A stretch of DNA of 64,000 nt from Adenophora triphylla var. japonica (Eukaryota; Streptophyta; Magnoliopsida; Asterales; Campanulaceae). Numbering within the stretch: position 1 is the first letter of the stretch; every line of letters begins with the position of its first letter. The notes beneath the pieces were generated by a model that saw only the letters and a list, made by a program, of their open reading frames with translations, did not search any database and was not told the origin of the DNA. Location: assembly GCA_022495995.1 (NCBI GenBank), contig JAFEMH010000530.1, positions 496,001 to 560,000 of the forward strand. The letters run 5' to 3'. Below, one piece after another: positions 42,787 through 52,265 of the stretch. A program made the translations under genes and the position numbers.

Positions 42787-43136
42787 TCATTTGCTCTCTG
42801 CAGAAAAAATCTGCAGCAACCCAAGTTGCTGCCCAAAGGGAGTTTTTCACCCCACTTTTCCAACAAAAACCTGTACAAAAACATATCCAAACACCAACCA
42901 TGCAGTTATGTGTCATCACAAATCATTTTGGCCCAGTTTTAGCCTCAATTCCAAGCAAAAAACCGCCCCGAGGCTCAAGTAATATGCAAATTCATAAAGC
43001 ATAAATTAGAAAAGCAAATAAAACAGTAATACATTGTTTTCGCCCCATCGGCGCCCAAATAAAGCAAAAAATAAACAAAATGTGCATAAAACTGTTCATT
43101 GTTTGTTTCCTTCCTCCTAGATCAACCCTAAGAATC

Positions 43137-44281
43137 CTAAACCTCAACATTCCTCGTCTCCATCCCCAGCCCCTTAGGCTGGAGGTCAAACCCAACCAGA
43201 GCCCTAAACTCCTCTGCCGTGATGTGGTCTCTCCAGGTCACAGGCCTCCCGGTGAACTGCAAGCCTGTAATAGCAGTAAAGTCTGCAGGCATCACTGTAA
43301 GCTCTCCCCAGCTAAGGTGAAAGCTGTAGGTGGTGTCCCACCAGAACTCCGAGAGGGCCTGGATCAAGCCCTTGCTCTTCGAGGTCACGTGAATGCCTCA
43401 GCCAATAGCCTCAATGAACAAATCAAGGCTGGTAGCCCTCACTAGCTGCTTGGGGTTCACCCCATCCTTCTCAAAGTCAGGCATCCTCTCCCATAGCCTC
43501 ACAGCAACCTCAGAAGGTCCCCTAGACTTGTTCTCCTGTAGGAGAACACAACAAAAAATGTGTCAGTCCTTCATCTCATTTCAAAATCATGCATATATTC
43601 AAAAGTGCACATATTTTCAAAAAGCATTCATAAAAATTTCTAGTATCCTTTGCATAGAAAACGTGTCTTTCATCATTTGAAACACATCGTGTCAAGCACA
43701 TTGCTCTCCTAAGCACAAAATTCTGATTTTCAAAATTATTTGCACATAAGCATTAATTTTTTCAAAAAACGGCATGCATGAATCCTTTTCATCGTCCAAA
43801 ATCCCGTTTCCTCATCCATGATCAAAAATTGACCTAGTTCTAGCACATGCAAGAACTCCGTCACATTTTATACAATTATTTTTTCTTACTTTCGAAAAAA
43901 AAGGGTCATTCTCATTATTTTTCAAATAAATTGCACATGCATGTTCGTTTATATTTTTAGCCTCATAGGTTAATCAGCAAAATTTCAAAGTCATCATCAA
44001 AAATCCTAGGAAAATTCGAGAAATTCCTAAAACTCGGGTCAAGCCCTAAAATCAATCAAAATTCAATCAAAATTGACGAAATCGAGCAAATCAAGAATGC
44101 TTACCCCAACCGATTGAGGTTTCGTCGGTTTGTGCTCTCCCCTACCGGGATAAAGCTCCGATGGAGGCATATTGAAGTCATACTTCCTCTCCGTTCGGAC
44201 AAGATCCCTCCTCTTCCTTCGAGTGGCCTCGGAGATGTTCCTCTGTGCTTGCCTAGGCATCGGATTCCCTTCCGGATCCAT
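43137..44281 (-). pseudogene. PMD gene carried antisense in element B (N-terminal half)
   Basis: Exon 1 is 44281-44105, 59 codons, basic (RNISEATRRKRRDLVRTERK), ending in phase 0 at GGG|GTAAGC. Exon 2 starts at 43535 after TCCTACAG and reads GPSEVAVRLWERMPDFEKDG, then EFWWDTTYSFHLSWGELTVM and PADFTAITGLQFTG, the PMD N-terminal half, ending at a TAG at 43137. One in-frame TGA lies near 43396. The C-terminal half seen in T2 and A is missing. The short basic first exon and phase-0 intron match the other two copies, so the gene structure predates the split of the families. It runs against gag-pol and starts between two palindromes and pol. Confidence 0.75.
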
Positions 44282-44424
44282 CTAAATCAAAAGAAGCAAA
44301 GGAATTGAAGGATTTTCGAAAATTCTTTCTCTCCTCTCTCTATTCCTCGGCAGCAGAAGGGTGGCAACGGTGCCCAATGCCCGTCCAACTCCAGTTTTAA
44401 ATAAACTGGTGAAAATAAACTTCT

Positions 44425-44465
44425 GGCCGTACGGCCTCTTTTGCCCCCGTCTCATGCCGGGCGGC
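44425..44465 (-). promoter_or_regulatory. Palindrome pair upstream of element B PMD gene
   Basis: GGCCGTACGGCC (44425-44436) and GCCGGGCGGC (44456-44465) have centres 30 bp apart and lie 144-184 bp before the start codon at 44281. The same two variants, GCCGTACGAC then GCCGGGCGGC at 30 bp, occur in the B leader at 18041-18080. Confidence 0.68.
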
Positions 44466-44659
44466 TTCTTTTTCTCTGAGTAGAAATTACATCTTTACCC
44501 CTGAACTTTCCACTTGGACATACAACTCCCGTTATTTCTTAACTAGAGTAACGCTGTGATTTCAAGTATATCCGTTATCTCCAAGAAGAATTAATTTCTC
44601 TCCCTAGTCGCCTCCGTTACTTCCGTTATAACGGAATAACGCTAGGTGACAACCTCCGA

Positions 44660-45625
44660 ATTGTCGAAACCCAAACTTAAGCTACCTCTATCACAGATTG
44701 AGAAGTACGCTCAAGTTTTCCTAACTTTAGCTACCTCTATCACAGATTGAGAAGTACGCTCAAGTTCTCCAAACTTAAGAAACCTCTATCACAGATAGTG
44801 AAGTACGCTCAAGTTTTCCAAACTTTAGATACCTCTATCACAGATAGTGAAGTACGCTCAAGTTTTCCAAACTTTAGCTACCTCTATCACGGATAGTGAT
44901 GTACGCTCAAGTTCTCCAAACTTTAGCTACCTCTATCACAGATAGTGAAGTACGCTCAAGTTTTCCTAATTTTAGCTACCTCTATCACAGAATGAGAAGT
45001 ACGCTCAAGTTCTCCAAACTTAAGCTACCTCTATCACAGATTGAGAAGTACGCTCAAGTTTTCCTAACTTTAGCTACCTCTACCACAGATTGAGAAGTAC
45101 GCTCAAGTTCTCCAAACTTAAGCTACCTCTATCACGAATAGTGAAGTACGCTCAAATTTTCCAAATTTTAGCTACCTCTATCATGGATAGTGAAGTACGC
45201 TCAAGTTCTCCAAACTTTAGCTACCTCTATCATAGATAGTGAAGTACGCTCAAGTTCTCCAAACTTAAGCTACCTCTATCACAGATCGAGAAGTACGCTC
45301 AAGTTCTCCAAACTTTAGCTACCTCTATCACAGATTGAGAAGTACGCTCAAGTTCTCCAAACTTTAGCTACCTCTATCTCACAGATTGAAAAGTACGCTC
45401 AAGTTCTCCTAACTTAAGCTACCTCTATCACAGATTGAGAAGTACGCTCAAGTTCTCCAAACTTTAGCTACCTCTATCACAGATTGAGAAGTACGCTCGA
45501 GTTCTCCAAATTTTAGCTACCTCTATCACAGATTGAGAATTACGCTCGAGTTCTCCAAACTTTAGCTACCTCTATCACAGATTGAGAAGTACGCTCAAGT
45601 TTTCCTAACTTCAGCTACCTCTATC
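44660..45625. repeat. 49-bp minisatellite of element B
   Basis: About 19 units share the core CTACCTCTATCACAG and GAAGTACGCTCAAG, spaced 49 bp (for example the TACGCT at 44706, 44755 and 44804). Many units have CTATCACAGATAG, a small self-complementary hairpin; others carry GATTGAG instead. It lies upstream of the PMD gene and before the 3' LTR, the same place as the 50-bp array of A and the 41-bp array of T2. No unique spacers, so not a CRISPR array. Confidence 0.95.
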
Positions 45626-45639
45626 TACTCGATAGTGAC

Positions 45640-46425
45640 AGAGTAAGCTTTAGTCTCCATCAGGTGACAACCTCCATTAATTGTCAATTAGGTGACAACC
45701 TCCATTAATTGTCAATCAGGTAACAACCTCCATTAATTGTCAATCAGGTGACAACCTCCATTAATTGTCAAAATCTCAAGGATCCTAGACATCGTTCCTA
45801 ACTATCTAGTGAGGCTTGAACTACGACCAAGGCTTGATTCCTCTGGGATACGTAGGTAGCCTTTCATAAAAGGTCCAGCCATCCGACCGCAATGGTCACC
45901 CTCTTCCTTCATCACTCCTCATGTGGTGAGGCAACCTTTCATAAAAGGTCCAGCCATCCGACCACTTTGGTCACCCTCTTCCTTCGTCACTCCTAAGTGA
46001 TGAAGTAGCCCCTCATAGAGGTCTAGATATCCAACCATATCGGTCACTTCTAGCATATCCCCAGTAGGATCAGTCGCTTGACCTCCTGGGTCACTTTCTC
46101 TTCTATTTCCCCAGCAAGAGACCAGTTTCTCTTCGCCATTCCTCAGCGGATCTTATTCTGAACTACGGCCTCGCTTGATTCCTCCGGGATACGTAGGTAG
46201 CCTACTTTAGGTTCAGCCAATTCATCACATATGATGCCCCCCTTTCCCCAGTGGATTTCGAACTACGATTATGGCTTAATTCCCACTTGGGATACGTAGG
46301 TAGCCTGCCAAAGGTTCAGCCACTCGACCACTTTGGTCACCCAATTCGTCTCGACATTCGCCAGATCAAATCCTTTTCTATCGACAACCCCACTTTCCCT
46401 GTAAGTAACGTTGCCGAGGGGCTTC
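45640..46425 (+). repeat. Pre-LTR block of element B with GACC-N5-GGTCAC hairpins
   Basis: It opens with four short repeats of AGGTGACAACCTCCATTAAT (45661-45770). Then come repeats of ATACGTAGGTAGCC and of the self-complementary GACC-N5-GGTCAC: near 45884, 45958, 46034 (AACC variant), 46078 and 46324. The block ends in GTTGCCGAGGGGCTTC at the LTR. The same block precedes the 3' LTR of A (32100-32457) and recurs inside A at 27590-27970. Non-coding. Confidence 0.8.
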
Positions 46426-48072
46426 TGTAAGTACCCAAATCTGGCTCATGCCTTCCGGTTAAGTTTCCCGGCAATTCCTCGAACTTTCCTAAAGTTCCGG
46501 AGCGATTCGGGAACTGTTCCGAACCTTCCGAGGGGTGAAGGAATTACTTGGAATTAAAAAACCACGTTTTCCTTTAATATAAAAACCCTTCTAGAAAGGC
46601 CACCTTGCATGATTCTAGAAGTATGCTGAGTCATTGGGGATAATGCCGCACGGCTGCATTAGGCCAGAACTCCAAGCCGCACGGCTTCATTAGCTATTTC
46701 CAGAGTGCCTATAAATAGAGGCCTCCTCTACCCATTTTGTAAGACAGTTTTCAGCATTAAAACTCTACCAAAATATCACCACGAAAATACAGAGAGCTGA
46801 GAGTGCCAAAACCCACCTCCCTCCTCCTTAAAACCTCCAAAAGTTGGTCCCTTCCCTAGGCAAACTCCAAAGAGAAGAAGGTCACCACCATTGGTAACCT
46901 CTCATCCCCTTTATCTTGCATTATACTTGTATATATGTGATATATTTGCTCCTTGCTTTACATATTACTATATATTTGTTTGGGACTTGGTATATTGTCA
47001 TTAAAGGTCATATCTTTAAGCATGTAAATCATATCCCCCTCCTTTTGCATCCTTTGCATTAAAGTAGCATCTTTTGCTCATAAAAATGATATCTTTATGC
47101 ATCCTTTGCTCATAAAAATGTTATCATTGCATAAAAGTTACATCCTTTGCACTTGAAACTTCATTTTTACACATAAAGATGTATCCTTTGCATTAAAGAT
47201 CATTTCTTTAACATCAAATAGCATCCTTTGCACCTAAAACCTTTTTTTTTTATACATAAAGGTGCATCCTTTGCATTAAAAATCATTTCTTTACATCAAA
47301 AAGCATCCTTTGCAAACAAATAGCATCCTTTGCACTTAAAATGTCATCTTTTCATTAAAAATGTCATTTTTATCCTAAACATGCATTCCCTAGTACTTTT
47401 TGGTATTTGATGCATCCTTTGGAGCGGACCGGTGTAAAGATCCTATCTTTATATCGTTTCTTCCATTAAAGGTGTCACAATCTCTTTAAAAAGGGATATA
47501 CCTTGAACCCTATATCTCTGATAATCACTTGAGATGAGCATAGTAGTCCCTATATGAGCTCAATCGTCTCAAGATGTAGGATTGATGGGCTAAGGTCACT
47601 CCTTTCTAAAGGACCTCACTCTTGGACCATAAAAGAGAGTCCTTCTCTCGATCACACATGACCCAAGGTCAAATAGTGATGATCACAAGTCCAAGATGAG
47701 GACGGGATCAAAGTTCCGAACACATAAAATCCAAGGAATCCCGAGTGATAACCAACTAAATGGTTTATACGTCCGGAAGACAACTTGGAACATTCCCCCC
47801 CTCTTTTCAACACATGCACACAAGAAAGCACACAAGCAAGCACGAAAAATGGAATCTTGGGAGACTTGCTTCGGCAAGGCACCTTGGATGAATGACGATC
47901 CGTTCTTCCCAAGGGGTAACTTAACCTCCGAACCCTAATTCCCTTTTTTCAAAGTTTTGAGGAAATCAAAATGGCATGGCGACTCCGTTTTTCAAATTAA
48001 ACCGGATGTTTTCAAACTCAAGTGAATCCAAATTAAAACACAAAAAAAAAATATTTGGGCACCACATTCACA
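46426..48072 (+). repeat. Element B 3' LTR
   Basis: Second LTR copy. TTCTAGAA is at 46589-46596 and 46613-46620, palindromes at 46645-46654 (GCCGCACGGC) and 46674-46687 (AAGCCGCACGGCTT), TATA at 46710-46717. It is preceded by GTTGCCGAGGGGCTTC, whose short purine run GAGGGG may serve as the polypurine tract. A handful of substitutions and homopolymer indels separate it from the 5' copy in the first 200 bases by eye, so B is older than A but not ancient. Confidence 0.97.
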
Positions 48073-49059
48073 CATTGGCCTAAATTACCCTGGGGAGTGT
48101 AAGTAGGAGTCTCGGCAAAGGGATAGAACCCAGCGGCTTGCTGTTGACTTCCAATTGGCAAAGAGGGTGGTGGAAGACCAGAGGTGGCCTGGTAGCTCGG
48201 GTTCCCAGGGTGAGACTCAAAGGTAGGCTTAAATGCGGGTTGTGTCCCTTGGTTGTTGAACTGCATGCCATGCTGCGGTGATGGTGTATAACCGAGAGGA
48301 TACTGCAGTACCGGTGATTATGATGAGACTGGGATGGGGACTTGCTGACCCATAGGACCTTGAGTGAGGAACGGGTTTGTGGAGGCTGGCGAGGTGCCGA
48401 GAGTTGCTGGACCAGTATCATTTTGCTGCGGCACTCTGAACTGTTGTTGTGAAGGACCGGGCTGATCAGTTCCAAACTGTGGTGGGATCCCAACTTGCTG
48501 TGGCATTCCAAGGTACCCCAACCATGGGAAGACATTCCGTACTGATTCTGTCCCCACTGAGGGACTGCGAACTGGCTTGTCCCACTAGACTACATGGGGC
48601 ACTAGACTGCAGTTGAGGAGCTAGCTGACCCATAAGTCGAGAAGCATGGGCTCCGGCAGTGGTACCATAGGAGGCTGGTGGTGGCATTCTGGTGTAGTCA
48701 GTGCGACCGAGAGTGGGATTAGGGTCCTCTTCCTCTTCCACGGTGAAAGTGTCATCAGGGTTGAGACTGGCGGCCAAATCGTGGCTCCTAATAGCCACCG
48801 GAAGGCTGTTCATCTGAGCTTCCTGTCGCAGTCTCATTTCTTCGGCCAACTGATTCCACTGCTGTTCTGTCTGGAGAGTCCCAGGAGGCGGAGTGGTATT
48901 GTCCCCATTGTTACCAGCTGATGCAGACATTCTGAAAATCGGAGTTGAAGCGAATGGTGAAGCTGACGATGCGCTTGATTCTTCCAACCTGACCAGACGG
49001 TGACCCGGTGTCCGTACCCAAGCTTTGCGAGGTGCTGCGGGAGGAAGATATAAGGGAGG
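48073..49059 (-). pseudogene. T4 gag, N-terminal half and upstream sequence
   Basis: The ATG on the minus strand at 48930 gives MSASAGNNGDNTTPPPGTLQ, then a helical segment (EQQWNQLAEEMRLRQEAQM), the DDTFTVEEEEDPNP acidic stretch, PPPASYG, and a long P/Q/G/S-rich spacer reaching the B insertion. Frames shift near 48540 and 48290. The 130 bases before the start (48931-49059) belong to the same element and are cut off by the LTR of D. Confidence 0.88.
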
Positions 49060-50552
49060 TGTAAGTACCCAAATCTGGCTCATGCCTTCCGGTTAAGTTT
49101 CCCGGCAATTCCCTGAACTTTCCTAAAGTTCAGGGGCAATTTGGGAACTTTCCAAACCTTCCAAGGGGCAAAGGACTTGCTAGGAATTAAAATTCCACGT
49201 AGTCCCTCGCTGAAAAGGCCTTCTAGAATGCCACCTTGCATGGTTCTAGAAACAGGCTGAGTCACTAAAAGATAAGACCGCACGGCTTCATTTGCCAAAG
49301 GTTAATGCCGCACGGCTTCATTAGGAAGCACAAAACTGCCTATAAATAGAGGCCTCCTCTATTCATATTAAAAGATAATTTTTGAGCACTGTTACTCTGC
49401 CAAATTCAAAACACGAATTTACAGAAACCAAAACTCACTCAAAATCACCTCCCTCCTCTCCAAAATCCATCCAAAGTCACTCCTTCCTTAGGAAAACTTC
49501 AAGGGAGATAGAGGAACACCACCATTGGTATCCTCTCCTTACTTTCTCCTTGAAATCTACTTATTATCTTGTTGTATTGCTCATTCGCTATTTATCTTGC
49601 CATTTATTACCTTTATATGTGATTTATTATCATAAAGATCAAGTCTTTACCATGTAGATCATTATACCCCCTTTCCCCTTATCACATGGGATTCATGGAG
49701 AATGCATCCCAAGGATGATCAAAAGACCACAAATGGCTTGTTCTAGGGTGGATTCCTCACATGATGATGTGAGAAATGTCATCTTTATCATATAAAAATG
49801 TTATCTTTACATAAAAATGTCATCTTTACCTTCATAAATGTCATCACCTCCCCATTGACCTTGCTTCCAAGTATTGTCCACCTAAAAGGTTCTTAAAGGA
49901 CATAGGAAAGCCTCAAAGGTCTTCCCTTTACATTCCTAGTCTTAGTTTTCATAGTGTTCATTACACTTGTTTCCATAAAAATGTCATCTTTACTTTCAAA
50001 TTCAACTCCCCTATGTCCCTCATGGTTGGATCACTCTCCAAGGATTGCCTAGTGACCTTCCTAAGGCACAAAAAGGCATAGGATGAGTATAAAGATCCAA
50101 TCTTTATACCCCTCCCCTTAGTCCCTTTGGTACTTGAAGCATCTCTTGGGGCGTAGCGGTGTAAAGGTCTTATCTTTACATCGTTTCCTCCACATAAAGA
50201 TGCCATAGTCGAAGTCCCTTTAGAGACGGACGAACCTAAGCCCCTACATCTCCGATCATCACTTGAGACAAGCACAAATGTCCCTATCAAGCTCAAATCG
50301 TCTCAAGATGTAGGATTGATGGGCAAAGGTCCTTACTTTCTAAAGAGTCTCATTCTTGGACTATAAAAGAGGTGTCCCTATTCCGAACACATATGACCAA
50401 AGGTCACTTAATGATGATCGTAAGTCCAAGATGAGCACGAGATCAAAGTCCCGAACATATCAAAATCCAAGGAATCCTGAGCGATAACCAACTCATGGTT
50501 TATACATCCGGAAGACAACTTGGCACATTCCCTCCCTTTTCAAATCACACAC
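49060..50552 (+). repeat. Element D LTR, cut by insertion of element E
   Basis: It starts TGTAAGTACCCAAATCTGG and follows the B LTR closely in layout: TTCTAGAA pair (49221-49228, 49244-49251), palindromes ACCGCACGGC (49277-49286) and GCCGCACGGC (49307-49316), TATA at 49341-49348. It stops in the middle of the segment that in B continues to the LTR end, where the E LTR begins. The rest of D is beyond E, outside the window. It inserted into T4 just 5' of gag. Confidence 0.88.
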
Positions 50553-52265
50553 TGTAAGTACCCAAATCCGGATCGTCAAAATTCGTCAGAAAGTTAACCG
50601 AAATCCGTTAACTGACCTGCTTCAGGTTAACCGGAACTCATTAAACTCCCCGTTGCCATGCTAACGAGACGTCCCGGGACTGCCCCGAGCATCCCGACAT
50701 TGAAGCGTACTTAACACGTGTCATCGCACGTAAAAGTACGGCTTTCCCTGAAAAACGCACTTTTCGGGAGCGTTTCGGACATTTTTCGGACTTTATTTAA
50801 AAAAACGGACTAAACCGGGACCCGGGAACGAACTCCCACACATTTGGTGACTCACAGGGACACTTGGCACGCATTCCACCTCCCTCTAGTCACCCTTCAA
50901 AAATTGCCAGCAAGTCCCTCAAAATTCCAAAATACCACAAAACCCCCTGGATTTCAGTCTAAGTCCGGCCGGACTCCTACTGAAAATTCACCTATAAATA
51001 GATGTTGCAGTCAAAGCCAAAATAGAACAAATTTCACTCCCAAAAATCACTCTACCCCACGGCCCAACTGAGTTTCACCCCTCCCGAGCCCCCGTTTCGT
51101 CTCGATTCGCGTGAAACTTCCGTATTTCGATCAAATATGCCCCTCACCACTCTGAAACACCGTTCCAAACCAATTTCCGTATCCCGATACACCTCTCGAG
51201 CCAAAGGAGTCGACCCTAGCCATAGGTACAACTCCCTATCTCTGATCTCTCGTTTTGTCTCGGTTTACGCGCCATTCGCTACAACCGTTTCGAACCACAT
51301 TATTGAAATGTAGACGCCTCCGTCTAACGGGGTCCGATACGTTTTAGCCCCTCGATCCTCTTCTCTTCCCGTAAGAGAAGTAATCACGGGTTAAAACGGC
51401 GTTCCGACCCCGTTCCGTTTTACTTTTATGTCATTTACTATCCGGATCGATCGATCCGTCGATCGTCATTTACTTTCTGTTATTTACAATTCCGGACCGT
51501 TTGATCCGGTGAACGTCCTTTACATTTCATGCAACTTTACGACTCCGAGCCGTTTTGGCTCGTCGATCGTCATTTACAATTCCGAGCCGTTTTGGCTCGT
51601 TGATCGTCATTTACGATTTCGGATCGTTCGATTCCGTTGATACCACATTTAAATACTGTCATTTACAATTCCGACCCATTTGGATCGTGATAGTATTTAC
51701 TTTCAAAGTCCGAGTCGCAACCCAATTCGTTGATCGCAAAATCATTTAATACGTTTTTTCCCGTAAAAATCGTTAACAATGTAATGCCCGGTTCAAAACC
51801 GGAGTTCGTCCTTCGAACTCTCTTTCAAAAGCGCGAGATGACGTTTGGCATCCAAACGCTCATCTTCAAACTAAAAGACGCCATTTGACACTCAAAATCA
51901 TTTAATACGTTTTTTCCCGTAAAAATCGTTAACAATGACTCGTCCGGTTCAAAACCGGAGTTCGATCTTCGAACTCCATTTCAAACTCAAAATCGACGTT
52001 TGCCACGCAAACGCTCATTTCAAAGCTTTTTACTCGTTTTTGCTACCAATAAAAATGACCCCCCGTTTTCAAAGCCTTTTCCTAAGTTTTTGTTACCAAT
52101 AAAAATGACACCCTTTTCAACCAATAGCCGTTTCTTAACGTTTTGGGCTCAAAATACAAAAACCGTGTGGCGACTCCTCATTTTCCTTCCCATGAAGCGA
52201 GGTCTCAGACACCAACACCCCGCGAAAGACTACCGCCTTCGCTCGCGCGAATCCGGGTAATTTCA
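50553..52265 (+). repeat. Element E 5' LTR
   Basis: Starts TGTAAGTACCCAAATCCGG and ends GGGTAATTTCA. The palindrome AGTCCGGCCGGACT (50962-50975) is 17 bp before the TATA box at 50993-51000. A degenerate ATCGTCATTTACAATTCCG repeat with hairpins such as GAGCCGTTTTGGCTC fills 51430-51700. A ~155-bp direct duplication containing TTAATACGTTTTTTCCCG and GGTTCAAAACCGGAGTTCG lies at about 51740-51995. Confidence 0.92.

Larger units (their letters stand above)
15981..48072 (+). mobile_element. Element B: full-length Tat/Ogre-type gypsy with two antisense cargo genes
   Basis: The 5' LTR (15981-17624, 1644 bp) and 3' LTR (46426-48072, 1647 bp) are near-identical, start TGTAAGTACCC and end CACATTCACA. 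The target duplication CATTG is perfect (15976-15980 and 48073-48077). Between them lie the primer site, leader, gag, pol, a duplicated RNA-like module, a DUF7745-like gene and a PMD gene on the minus strand, a 49-bp minisatellite and a pre-LTR block. Element A (19533-34578) is nested in its gag; without A and one duplication, B is about 17.0 kb. Tat lineage is supported by the second RNase H after the usual one. Confidence 0.97.

Noticed and set aside
44660..45625. CRISPR-like array of ~49-bp palindromic repeats
   Set aside because: Units are contiguous with no unique spacers, drift gradually and lie in a plant retrotransposon; the 50-bp and 41-bp arrays behave the same way.
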